This document shows positions 56,351 through 64,000 of a stretch of DNA of 64,000 bases, in pieces (position 1 is the first letter of the stretch; every line of letters starts with the position of its first letter). Made by a program: the position numbers and the translations under genes. This stretch comes from Polaromonas vacuolata (GTDB lineage Bacteria > Pseudomonadota > Gammaproteobacteria > Burkholderiales > Burkholderiaceae_C): positions 976,001 through 1,040,000 of the forward strand of contig NZ_CP051461.1 of assembly GCF_012584515.1 (NCBI RefSeq). Direction: 5' to 3'. Below the pieces are notes generated by a model. The model had not been told where the DNA came from and did no database searches. It saw only the letters and a program-made list of their open reading frames with translations.

Positions 56351-56824
56351 TTATTGGCTGATTTTTCGCGCTTCTTGAACCTGATGCTCAAAATAGCGTT
56401 GAAAGCTAAACGCGATGCTAGACATCAGCGTGACCGCGCCAAACAGGAGTGAGAAAACAATTGCAAATATAGTCAGCCAGTTGGTGTTGCCCACTTGCGT
56501 TCCGGGGCTAGACGCATTGTGTTTAGCATTCCACTTTTCGGTGTCCATCAAGCCGTAGTAAATTGCCGTCAGACTAGTGGCAGCCAGCGTGAAACCAAGC
56601 AATGGAATAAGTAGCCAAGACAGCACATCGTCTTGACCGTACTCGCGCACACGTTCAACACCCCACCAACCAAGCCCTGCAAAAATAGGGTGAGCCCATG
56701 CCCACATATCAAAAAATCCATACAGATAGAGGCGATGCAAACCGAGTTGCCCGCCCAAAAAGGCAAGCCATGCTGCAAGGGTTTTGTTTTTTGTACGGGG
56801 TGTAGGCGTGATCGATGTTTGCAT
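56351..56824 (-). CDS. TM2-domain-like membrane protein
   Basis: 157 residues from MQTSITPTPRTKNKTLAAW; the longer frame to 56962 runs into the rpsP promoter. TM2-like opening: LAAWLAFLGGQLGLHRLYLYG, followed by four predicted helices. Divergent from rpsP. Function unknown; may be an inner-membrane structural protein. Confidence 0.8.
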   Translation of the reverse strand: MQTSITPTPRTKNKTLAAWLAFLGGQLGLHRLYLYGFFDMWAWAHPIFAGLGWWGVERVREYGQDDVLSWLLIPLLGFTLAATSLTAIYYGLMDTEKWNAKHNASSPGTQVGNTNWLTIFAIVFSLLFGAVTLMSSIAFSFQRYFEHQVQEARKISQ

Positions 56825-57016
56825 GCTTTGATTATGTAGCGTGGGCGTTGCGCAAAAAAAAGCAAACCCGCCGCATGCGGTGTTGGCGCGGGTTACAATC
56901 GCAGGCTTTGCAGCATTTCGCTGGCCGGGTGGCCATGTCGTGTGTCTCAATCGCTGCAACATACTTTAAACAGTTGGGATGGAAATTTCTTCATCCCACC
57001 ACCCGAAGGAAATATT

Positions 57017-57280
57017 ATGGTCGTCATCCGACTTGCACGCGGCGGTTCTAAGCACCGTCCATTTTTTAACATCGTTGTGGCCGACAAACGCGTTCGCCGC
57101 GATGGTCGCTTCATCGAGCGTATTGGGTTTTACAACCCAATCGCTAAAGGTGGCGAAGAAGGCCTGCGTATTGCGCAAGACCGTCTGACTCACTGGGTTG
57201 GTGTTGGTGCTCAGGCATCCCCAACTGTGACCCGTCTGATTAAGCAGGGCGCTGCTGCCGCTGCTAAAGCCGCAGTCTAA
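57017..57280 (+). CDS. rpsP: 30S ribosomal protein S16
   Basis: 87 residues, [20 protein letters not shown]... typical S16, with ERIGFYNP and [12 protein letters not shown]. First gene of the rpsP-rimM-trmD-rplS operon; ribosome site GGAAATATT just upstream. The C-terminus is Ala-rich. Confidence 0.98.
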   Translation: MVVIRLARGGSKHRPFFNIVVADKRVRRDGRFIERIGFYNPIAKGGEEGLRIAQDRLTHWVGVGAQASPTVTRLIKQGAAAAAKAAV

Positions 57281-57294
57281 AGCGTGGTGTTCCT

Positions 57295-57885
57295 ATGCTG
57301 ACCGTCCTCGAGTCGACTGGCTTGCCAGCTGACGCCATTGAAGTCGGTCGCATATTGGACGCCTGGGGTGTTAAGGGTTGGCTAAAAGTTTTACCCCATA
57401 GCACCCAGCCAGAGGCCTTGCTAACTGCTAAAACGTGGTTTTTGCAAGCGCCCGACGCAAAATTTCGCCCTGGTTTCTCGGCCTTTAAAGGCACGGTCCG
57501 TGTGAGCGTTGATGAATCCAAAACCCACTCAGATTCCGTGGTCTCCAAGCTCGCTAGCATGGATGACCGCAATGACGCAGAAGCTCTGCGTGGCTGCCGC
57601 ATATTTTTGCCGCGCAGCAGTTTTCCCGCCGCCACAACTGATGAGTACTATTGGGTCGATTTAATCGGCCTGAATGTCGTTAACCGTGAGGGCATTGTCC
57701 TTGGTTGCGTTCGTGATTTGATGACTACTGGCCCGCACTCTGTGCTGTGCGTCGAATCTCAAATGACTCAGGAAGATGGTCAAGAAGTTGCCACCGAGCG
57801 CATGATCCCGTTTGTCGCCGCTTACGTTGACACGGTTGATCTCCCGGGCAAACTCATCACTGTCGACTGGCAGCCCGATTACTAA
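57295..57885 (+). CDS. rimM: ribosome maturation factor RimM
   Basis: 196 residues: N-terminal RimM barrel (EVGRILDAWGVKGWLKVLPHST) and C-terminal PRC-barrel (DEYYWVDLIGLNVVNREG, ERMIPFVAAYVDTVDL). Binds S19 and helps mature the head of the 30S subunit. 14 bp after rpsP. Confidence 0.96.
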   Translation: MLTVLESTGLPADAIEVGRILDAWGVKGWLKVLPHSTQPEALLTAKTWFLQAPDAKFRPGFSAFKGTVRVSVDESKTHSDSVVSKLASMDDRNDAEALRGCRIFLPRSSFPAATTDEYYWVDLIGLNVVNREGIVLGCVRDLMTTGPHSVLCVESQMTQEDGQEVATERMIPFVAAYVDTVDLPGKLITVDWQPDY

Positions 57886-58004
57886 AACCCAGCCTCTCGG
57901 TTAGGGCTTTATGCCTGTTTTTTATAAGCCTGTTAAAGGCGCTGGCTTTGTGATGTTTGCGGCCCTTAATCCTGCACGCGAAATCTCTGCACAATCTTTT
58001 TTAT

Positions 58005-58784
58005 ATGCGCTTTGACGTCATCACTCTTTTCCCTGAGTTGTTCGCTCCTTTTTTGGTCAGCGGTGTCACTCGGCGTGCTTATGAGTCCGGCTTAGTCGAT
58101 GTTCGGCTCTGGAATCCGCGCGATTTCGCAGATGGTAATTACCGCCGCGTAGACGATAGGCCCTTCGGTGGCGGCCCCGGCATGGTGATGTTGGCTGAAC
58201 CCTTGGCGCAATGCCTAGAAAAAATTCAACTCGACAGAGGCGCTGTAAAAGCGCCAGTCGTATTGTTTTCTCCAGTCGGCACTGCGCTTAATCATGCGGG
58301 TGTGCAGTCATGGTCTGCAGGCGATGGTGCAGTTTTAATTTGCGGGCGCTATGAGGGCTTAGATCAACGTTTTATAGATCGTTATGTCGACAGCCAAATC
58401 AGTTTGGGTGATTTTGTACTCTCGGGCGGCGAGATTGCCGCAATGGCTTTGCTCGATGCGGTCACCAGGCTGCAACCCGGTGTGCTTAACGACCAAGACA
58501 GCCACCATTTTGATAGTTTTAATCCGGCTCTCGACGGTCTGCTTGACTGCCCGCATTACACCCGGCCTGAGTCTTGGCGCGGTGAGTCTGTGCCGACCAT
58601 GTTGATGTCTGGCAACCATGCGCATATTGAACGCTGGCGCCGCGAGCAGCGCTTAGCGCTGACCGTTAAACAACGACCCGAGTTGGTCAGGCAAGCGCGC
58701 AGGGCCGGTCAATTGAGTCTGCTTGACGAGACTTTTTTGACTCACTTGCCCAAGAAATCAGAGACTGGAAATGAACCGCTATAA
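58005..58784 (+). CDS. trmD: tRNA (guanine37-N1)-methyltransferase
   Basis: SAM-dependent methylation of G37 in tRNA. 259 residues from MRFDVITLFPELFAPF; the upstream frame to 57957 is not supported. Trefoil-knot signature LICGRYEGLDQRFIDRYVD...SLGDFVLSGGEIAAM and the catalytic Asp region DDRPFGGGPGMVM. Confidence 0.97.
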   Translation: MRFDVITLFPELFAPFLVSGVTRRAYESGLVDVRLWNPRDFADGNYRRVDDRPFGGGPGMVMLAEPLAQCLEKIQLDRGAVKAPVVLFSPVGTALNHAGVQSWSAGDGAVLICGRYEGLDQRFIDRYVDSQISLGDFVLSGGEIAAMALLDAVTRLQPGVLNDQDSHHFDSFNPALDGLLDCPHYTRPESWRGESVPTMLMSGNHAHIERWRREQRLALTVKQRPELVRQARRAGQLSLLDETFLTHLPKKSETGNEPL

Positions 58785-58931
58785 TTAGATGCTTTTCGAT
58801 CCTCTGGCGGCCACTGCGACCTGAGCTTTTGTCCATAAATTTGCAAAGAATTTTGATGAGAGCTTATTCAGGATTTGCAGTCTTTTGCGTAGCGCGTGCA
58901 TGAACGAGAAAACATTTCTGATGGAAATTTT

Positions 58932-59312
58932 ATGAACCTGATTCAAATCCTTGAGCAAGAAGAAATTGCTCGCCTGAACAAGACAATTCCTGTTTACGCC
59001 CCTGGTGACACCGTCATCGTGAGCGTTAACGTGGTTGAGGGCACGCGTAAGCGTCTTCAGGCATTTGAAGGTGTTGTGATTGCCAAGCGCAATCGTGGCC
59101 TCAATTCCAGCTTCATCGTGCGTAAGATCTCCAATGGCGAGGGCGTAGAGCGCACTTTCCAGGTCTACAGCCCGTTGATCGCAAAAATTGAAGTCAAACG
59201 CCGTGGTGATGTGCGCCGCGCCAAGCTGTACTACTTGCGTAGCCGCAGCGGCAAATCCGCACGTATCAAGGAAAAACTTGGTATCAAAAACAAGATCGTT
59301 AAAGTCGCTTAA
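58932..59312 (+). CDS. rplS: 50S ribosomal protein L19
   Basis: 126 residues, [17 protein letters not shown] then FAPGD-like [29 protein letters not shown] and [14 protein letters not shown]. Last gene of the rpsP operon, with a 147-bp gap after trmD and a terminator behind. Confidence 0.97.
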   Translation: MNLIQILEQEEIARLNKTIPVYAPGDTVIVSVNVVEGTRKRLQAFEGVVIAKRNRGLNSSFIVRKISNGEGVERTFQVYSPLIAKIEVKRRGDVRRAKLYYLRSRSGKSARIKEKLGIKNKIVKVA

Positions 59313-59331
59313 TTGCACTTTGATCTGGTTT

Positions 59332-59367
59332 AAAAAGGTCGCTTCTTTGGAGGCGGCCTTTTTTTTC
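59332..59367 (+). terminator. rho-independent terminator of the rpsP operon
   Basis: AAAAAGGTCGC...GCGGCCTTTTTTTT, a stem with one G-U pair and a loop around TTCTTTGGAG, followed by eight T. 20 bp after rplS. Confidence 0.85.
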
Positions 59368-59405
59368 GACTCTGCTACGCTAGGTTTTGATTTTTATCTT
59401 TGCGC

Positions 59406-60104
59406 ATGACTACTTCCACACCTTTATTCGATCCACGCAACGCTAAGATGCTGGGCATGGACAGTCATTTGCCACATGTCACACCCGATCAGCTCACGCC
59501 AGATTCGCTGCGTCTGCGTTTTAGTCAACCGCCGATATGGACACCTGAACACAGCGTCGAGAAAAAGTTTGGCGATCGCAAGCCTGCGTTTGCTGCCGTA
59601 CTTGTGCCCTTAGTTATGCGCGATGAGTTAATGCTTTTACTCACCCAACGAAGCAGTCAGCTCTCGACGCATTCGGGTCAGATTGCTTTTCCCGGTGGCC
59701 GCACCGATGCCGGTGATATCAACGCCGCCGACACGGCGCTGCGTGAAGCCACAGAAGAAGTCGGCTTGCCGCGCGACTATGTGGAAGTACTGGGTAATTT
59801 GCCCATTTATCTGACGGGTACAGCCTTTATGGTCACGCCTGTGGTCGCGTTGGTCAGACCCGGTTTTGTGCTCAAGCCCAATCCGGCTGAAGTATCAGAT
59901 GTGTTTGAAGTGCCCTTGCGCTACCTCATGAACCCCGCTCACCACAGACGCCATGAGATGCAGTTTGGCGATTTGACGCGGCGATGGCTGTCTATGCCGT
60001 ATATGGATAACGCTAATTTGTTGGGTAGCGAGTTCAAAGAGCGTTTCATATGGGGTGCAACAGCAGGCATGTTGCGCAATCTTTATCGTTTTTTAATCGC
60101 TTAA
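59406..60104 (+). CDS. Nudix hydrolase, CoA pyrophosphatase type
   Basis: 232 residues from MTTSTPLFDPRN; TTG at 59400 is possible. The Nudix box is GGRTDAGDINAADTALREAT followed by EEVGL, preceded by the CoA-hydrolase hallmark LLTQRSSQLSTHSGQIAFPGG. The group splits CoA to phosphopantetheine and ADP. C-terminal part ends in GMLRNLYRFL. Confidence 0.9.
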   Translation: MTTSTPLFDPRNAKMLGMDSHLPHVTPDQLTPDSLRLRFSQPPIWTPEHSVEKKFGDRKPAFAAVLVPLVMRDELMLLLTQRSSQLSTHSGQIAFPGGRTDAGDINAADTALREATEEVGLPRDYVEVLGNLPIYLTGTAFMVTPVVALVRPGFVLKPNPAEVSDVFEVPLRYLMNPAHHRRHEMQFGDLTRRWLSMPYMDNANLLGSEFKERFIWGATAGMLRNLYRFLIA

Positions 60105-60160
60105 CCTGTCCTTGACGCGTCTTCGCGGTTTAGAACTCGTTCAGACCGTTATGATTTGGT

Positions 60161-61183
60161 ATGAGCTTTTTCGCCGTATTGTTTGCACTAATTATTGAAC
60201 AGGCCAGACCCATGGCCCGGGGCAACTGGATTCACCTTGGTTTTCGCGCCTGGGCACGCTGGTCTAGTCGCAGCTTGGATGCGGGTAAACCGCAGCACGG
60301 CTGGCTGGCTTGGAGTGTCGCCGTGCTGCTGCCGGCGTTGTTAACTCTCGCGATTCATTGGCTGTTACTCAGCTTTAGCATATTGCTGGCTTTTGCCTGG
60401 AGTGTTGCTGTGCTTTATGCAACTTTGGGTTTTCGCCAGTTTAGTCACTACTTTACGGATATTCGGGATGCGCTTGACGTTGGTGATGAAGCGCAAGCGC
60501 GTGAGTTGTTAGCGCAATGGCGTCAGGTCGATGCCAGTGAGTTACCGCGCAGCGAGATCGTACGCCATGTGATTGAGTACTCTGTGCTTGCGGCGCACAG
60601 ACATGTGTTCGGCGTTTTGCTTTGGTTTTCTGTGCTTGCCGCGCTGGGTTTAGGCCCGGCTGGCGCGGTTCTTTATCGCCTGAGTGAATTTGTTTCACGT
60701 TACTGGGCTCACAAAGCGGCTTCATTAGCCGTATCCAGCGATGTCGCTAGCCCAGCTTTGCAAACGGCCGCTACGCGTGCTTGGGGTGCGATTGACTTCT
60801 TACCCGCTCGCGCGACTGCGCTAGGTTTTGCTGTAGTCGGTAGTTTTGAAGAGGCGATAGATTCTTGGCGCACGCATACTCAGCGGTTTGCTGCGGATTC
60901 ACCGGCCGCCAGCGCCGAGCGCAATGACGGCGTGATACTGGCGGCGACCTCTGGTGCAGTCAATGTCCGCTTGGGTGGTCAGGCGCTAAAGCCAATAACT
61001 TTTACTTTGATTGCGGATGAGTCCGGTCTTGTTGACGGCTCTCAAGCTGAGGCGACCGAATCTAGTCCGGGCCGTGCACCAGAGCTAGCCCATTTGCGCA
61101 GCATTGTCGGGCTAGTTTGGCGCTCAGTAGTGCTTTGGATGATGCTTCTCGCCCTGTTGACGTTGGCGCGCCTATTGGGCTAG
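60161..61183 (+). CDS. CobD/CbiB-like membrane protein
   Basis: 340 residues, four or five membrane helices, with FAVLFALIIEQARPMARGNW at the start and RLSEFVSRYWAHKAA in the middle. It resembles the CobD/CbiB cobalamin-synthase group, but the betaproteobacterial copies are often annotated loosely; no cobalamin gene lies nearby, so another membrane role is possible. The last helix is ALLTLARLLG. Confidence 0.7.
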   Translation: MSFFAVLFALIIEQARPMARGNWIHLGFRAWARWSSRSLDAGKPQHGWLAWSVAVLLPALLTLAIHWLLLSFSILLAFAWSVAVLYATLGFRQFSHYFTDIRDALDVGDEAQARELLAQWRQVDASELPRSEIVRHVIEYSVLAAHRHVFGVLLWFSVLAALGLGPAGAVLYRLSEFVSRYWAHKAASLAVSSDVASPALQTAATRAWGAIDFLPARATALGFAVVGSFEEAIDSWRTHTQRFAADSPAASAERNDGVILAATSGAVNVRLGGQALKPITFTLIADESGLVDGSQAEATESSPGRAPELAHLRSIVGLVWRSVVLWMMLLALLTLARLLG

Positions 61184-61198
61184 TGGCTGGAACCGAAT

Positions 61199-62155
61199 TT
61201 AATAGCGGGTTTGTGACAGGTCTTCAAACAACTCGCCATAAAGTCGGTAGCGCGCCGCGCTAATACTGCTGGGCAGACTTTTGATTTCATTGATCACGCC
61301 ACAGCCTGGCTCATGCAGATGAGTGCAGTTGTAGAACTTGCAGTTCTGCGCATGGCGCTTAAAGTCTGGCATCAGATTTGCCAATTGCATGGGTTCTATG
61401 TGATTAAGGCCAAACTCTTGAAAACCCGGTGAATCAATCAAAGCCGTGCTGCGCGCCGCATCCACCCAATACAGCGTGGTGCTAGTAGTCGTGTGCTTGC
61501 CAGAATTAAGTGCCTGAGAAATCTCTGCGGTCAGTATCTTGGCTTGCGGTATCAATAGATTGGTAAGACTACTTTTACCGGCACCAGAAGGGCCTAAGAC
61601 TAATGTTTTTTTACCTTGTATCAGCGCCATCAAAGTGTCGGTTTGTGCTTGGTTGGCGTCGCCGGTATCGGTCTTGGGTTTGATGGCTAGCGACAGCATT
61701 TCGTAGCCCATGTTGCGGTAGGGCGCTAACTTGGTCCAGCCCCGGCCAAAGGGTTCAGTCAGATCGCTTTTATTCAAGGCAATGATAGGTTTGATACGTG
61801 CGGCTTCGGCCGCAATCAGTGCGCGCGTGAGTTGGCTTTCTGAGAATTCAGGCTCTGCCGCTATCAGTATCAAAACCTGATCTAAGTTGGCGGCAAAAGA
61901 CTTGGTGCGCATTTCGTCTTGGCGATAAAAGACATTGCTGCGCTCGTCAACTTTTTCAATCGTGCCTTCGTCCTGCGACGGCAGCCAGCGGACATTGTCG
62001 CCCACCAAGGCTTGGCCTTTTTTGCCACGTGGGTGGCAAATTACGCGCTTGCCGTCTTCGGTCTCTACTAGCACATGGCGACCAAAACCAGCGACCACCA
62101 GACCCGTTAAGGTGCCTGGCAAGCTGGCAGCGGCGCGTGGTTCCCGCTTGCTCAA
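61199..62155 (-). CDS. rsgA: ribosome small subunit-dependent GTPase A
   Basis: 318 residues: N-terminal OB-fold, circularly permuted GTPase (NKSD motif in IIALNKSDLTEP, then P-loop GPSGAGKSSLTNLL, then DSPGFQEFGL), and zinc site in CKFYNCTHLHEPGCGV. Helps late 30S maturation. Starts within the end of the pterin dehydratase gene (4-bp overlap). Confidence 0.97.
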   Translation of the reverse strand: MSKREPRAAASLPGTLTGLVVAGFGRHVLVETEDGKRVICHPRGKKGQALVGDNVRWLPSQDEGTIEKVDERSNVFYRQDEMRTKSFAANLDQVLILIAAEPEFSESQLTRALIAAEAARIKPIIALNKSDLTEPFGRGWTKLAPYRNMGYEMLSLAIKPKTDTGDANQAQTDTLMALIQGKKTLVLGPSGAGKSSLTNLLIPQAKILTAEISQALNSGKHTTTSTTLYWVDAARSTALIDSPGFQEFGLNHIEPMQLANLMPDFKRHAQNCKFYNCTHLHEPGCGVINEIKSLPSSISAARYRLYGELFEDLSQTRY

Positions 62156-62469
62156 GAGAGCAGGGCGTCAACTTTCGACGCGCAGAAAAAGTCGCTAATG
62201 CTAAGGCTTTTGAAATCGTGGGTGCAAAAGCGCAGCGTGCATTTTGAGTAACTCACTGCCAGGTCTGGGTGGTGATTTTCGGTATTGCAGATATAGGCTA
62301 CTGCGTTAACAAAGCCTATGGTTTCATGAAAATTTTTGAAGTTAAAACTTTTCTCCAACGCGCCATCTATCAGTAGCCAGCCCATCGCTTGCTCGCCATT
62401 GAGTTTGCTCAATTGGGTGACGATTTCGGTGGCGCTCAAAGCGTGTCGGTTTTGATGGATGGGGTTCAT
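62152..62469 (-). CDS. phhB: pterin-4a-carbinolamine dehydratase
   Basis: 105 residues. Catalytic His pair in CNTENHHPDLAVSYSKCTL and late His in RFCTHDFKSLSISD. Recycles the pterin cofactor of aromatic amino acid hydroxylases. Overlaps the protease gene upstream and rsgA downstream by 4 bp each. Confidence 0.92.
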   Translation of the reverse strand: MNPIHQNRHALSATEIVTQLSKLNGEQAMGWLLIDGALEKSFNFKNFHETIGFVNAVAYICNTENHHPDLAVSYSKCTLRFCTHDFKSLSISDFFCASKVDALLS

Positions 62470-63755
62470 AGTGAGCGGCTTTCGGTCAGTAAATTCATGC
62501 GTGCCATCCGCTCTGATGCGGGTGGGTGGGAATAATAAAATTTCACAAACAAGGGGTCTGGTGTGAGGGTGCTGGCATTGTCTTTGTAGAGCTTTAGCAG
62601 CGCGCTTTGCAGATCACGACTATCGGTCTGCGAGACCGCATAAGCATCGGCTTGAAACTCGTCTTTGCGAGAGAGCTGCGCAAACAGCGGGGTAATAAAA
62701 AAGCTAAACAGCGGCAGCACCAGCATAAACAGTAGCAAGGCGATTGCGTCGTTGGCACCAGCAAGGTTTGGTAACACGCCTAAACCGGTGTAGAACCAGA
62801 CTTGCGTCGAGAGCCATCCCAGTAGCGCAAAGCCGACAAGACTGAGTGCAAACATTGACGCAATGCGTTTGATGATGTGTTTGTGTTTGAAGTGGCCTAA
62901 CTCGTGAGCCAGCACAGCATCGACTTCTGCTGGGTTGAGTTGATTCAGCAAGGTGTCATAAAAAACCACCCGTTTGGCCGCACCAAAACCGGTGAAGTAG
63001 GCATTTGCATGGGCTGAGCGACGGCTGCCGTCCATGATGAATAAACCCTTGGCTTCAAAGCCGCAGCGCTGCATCAAAGCCGTGACACGAACTTTTAAAG
63101 ATTCGTCGTCTAGCGGTTTGAACTTGTTGAAAAGCGGCGCGATTAGCGTCGGGTAAAGCACCAGAGCCAGTAAGTTAAAGCCCATCCAGGCGGCCCATGC
63201 CCACAGCCACCACAAGCTGCCTGTGCTGCCCATAATCCAGAGAATAAGGGCTATCACCGGCAGGCCAATAATGGCACCGACTAAAGTTGATTTGACTAAA
63301 TCGCCCAGCCACAACTTGAAACTCAGCTTGTTAAAGCCAAAGCGCTCTTCAATCACAAATGTTTTATATAAAGAGATGGGCAAATCGAGTAGTCCACCGA
63401 TTAGGCCAAACGCTGCCAAGAGTGCAATTTGTGGAATCAGACTGCCATAGTTGCTGAGCGGCGAAGCCAATAGGGTTTGGTTCAGCGCGTCAAGTCCGCC
63501 CAGCAGCGTCCAACCTAGCAGCAAGGCCGCACCAATCGCCATTTCAAGTAAGCCAATGCGCGCTTTGGTAATGGTGTAGTCCGCGGCTTTTTGATGCGCT
63601 TGCAGCGAAATGGTCGCAGCAAAAGCTTGAGGTACCTCGCCGCGGTGCTCTGCCACATGGCGAATTTGGCGTGAGGCTAGGTAAAAGCGCACCAGCAGAC
63701 TGAACACCAGCGCTGCGCAAACCAATAAAGTGAAAAGAAAGGGGTAATCGTTCAT
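62466..63755 (-). CDS. M48 family Ste24-like endopeptidase
   Basis: 429-residue membrane metalloprotease with about seven helices and HELGH in [16 protein letters not shown]; a third ligand Glu lies in [12 protein letters not shown]-terminus [13 protein letters not shown] matches the CAAX prenyl protease 1/Ste24 group; bacterial members handle membrane protein quality control. First gene of a three-gene operon with phhB and rsgA, divergent from orn by 34 bp. Confidence 0.93.
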   Translation of the reverse strand: MNDYPFLFTLLVCAALVFSLLVRFYLASRQIRHVAEHRGEVPQAFAATISLQAHQKAADYTITKARIGLLEMAIGAALLLGWTLLGGLDALNQTLLASPLSNYGSLIPQIALLAAFGLIGGLLDLPISLYKTFVIEERFGFNKLSFKLWLGDLVKSTLVGAIIGLPVIALILWIMGSTGSLWWLWAWAAWMGFNLLALVLYPTLIAPLFNKFKPLDDESLKVRVTALMQRCGFEAKGLFIMDGSRRSAHANAYFTGFGAAKRVVFYDTLLNQLNPAEVDAVLAHELGHFKHKHIIKRIASMFALSLVGFALLGWLSTQVWFYTGLGVLPNLAGANDAIALLLFMLVLPLFSFFITPLFAQLSRKDEFQADAYAVSQTDSRDLQSALLKLYKDNASTLTPDPLFVKFYYSHPPASERMARMNLLTESRSL

Positions 63756-63789
63756 GCGACCAGTTTATTCGATCAGCGAGAATACCTGC

Positions 63790-64000
63790 ATGTTAGATAC
63801 CGAAACCACACTTAAAAAATCCGATCAAAATTTGGTCTGGCTAGACTGCGAAATGACCGGGCTTGACCCGCAAAAAGAACGCATCATAGAAATCGCCATT
63901 ATTGTTACTGGCCCGCAACTCACGCCGCGTATTGAAGGCCCAGTGTTGGTGATTCATCAGTCCGACGAATTACTCGCTCAAATGGACAACTGGAATAAGG
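63790..64000 (+). CDS. orn: oligoribonuclease (5' part only)
   Basis: Starts [20 protein letters not shown] and runs off the window end after 70 codons. DEDDh exonuclease motif I is DCEMTGLD, followed by the [11 protein letters not shown] strand. It degrades 2-5-nt RNAs, including pGpG. The C-terminus lies beyond the window. Confidence 0.93.
   Translation, partial: MLDTETTLKKSDQNLVWLDCEMTGLDPQKERIIEIAIIVTGPQLTPRIEGPVLVIHQSDELLAQMDNWNK

Noticed and set aside
56345..57016. Candidate -10 TACAAT at 56894-56899 for rpsP
   Set aside because: No acceptable -35 box lies at 16-18 bp; left uncalled.
1..64000. CRISPR arrays, tRNA or rRNA genes
   Set aside because: No regularly spaced short repeats, cloverleaf-like segments or rRNA-like sequence were recognised; this was read by eye, so a tRNA scan would be the deciding check.

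Overview
The window looks like a chromosomal segment of a betaproteobacterium in the order Burkholderiales, most likely family Comamonadaceae (Rhodoferax/Polaromonas-like). The grounds are the gene order leuC-entericidin-leuD-leuB-asd-fimV-truA-trpF-trpB-trpA-accD, the run sdhC-sdhD-sdhA-sdhB-sdhE-gltA, a GntR regulator divergent from mdh followed by a CitE-like lyase and acnB, and rpsP-rimM-trmD-rplS. The genus is an inference; no 16S rRNA gene lies here. No tRNA, rRNA or CRISPR array was recognised.

Region 1 (1-12 kb) is the accessory part. Two nearly identical 1083-bp IS30-family elements lie in opposite orientation at 51-1133 and 10120-11202. Between them are a YgjP-like metallopeptidase, a two-part helix-turn-helix protein behind a palindromic operator, lysS, and a membrane nucleotide-sugar dehydratase (WbpM/CapD type). 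A CesT-type type III secretion chaperone sits directly downstream of a large AT-rich gene that the second IS30 copy has split in two. The split gene has the hallmarks of a type III effector: a Ser/Asn/Lys-rich helical protein of about 930 residues with recurring internal units. It is the most unusual object in the window.

Region 2 (12-34 kb, nearly all minus strand) is core metabolism. It holds a LON-domain protein, accD, tryptophan genes trpF-trpB-trpA, truA, the polar hub protein FimV, asd, leucine genes with an embedded entericidin lipoprotein, a LysR regulator, and a TCA operon sdhCDAB-sdhE-gltA. Upstream lies an iron-sulfur photolyase/cryptochrome with a tiny DUF2256 zinc-finger partner. 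The entericidin (45 aa) and DUF2256 (57 aa) genes are very short.

Region 3 (34-47.9 kb) has the GntR/mdh divergent promoter with a near-perfect palindrome, then mdh, a CitE-like lyase, a secreted protein, and acnB. These are followed by an FbpABC-type ferric iron ABC importer and a TRAP transporter whose binding-protein gene converges on its two membrane-subunit genes.

Region 4 (48-54.3 kb) is a zinc-homeostasis island. Two tandem copies of a Zur-box-like sequence lie between divergent units: a microprotein plus a ZnuCBA importer leftward, and Zur plus an ABC/FtsX-like pair, a four-cysteine secreted protein and a DUF3299 protein rightward.

Region 5 (54.6-64 kb) is housekeeping: a DUF47-Pit phosphate transporter pair, a TM2-like membrane protein, rpsP-rimM-trmD-rplS, a CoA-type Nudix hydrolase, a CobD/CbiB-like membrane protein, an operon of Ste24-like protease, pterin dehydratase and rsgA, and the 5' end of orn.
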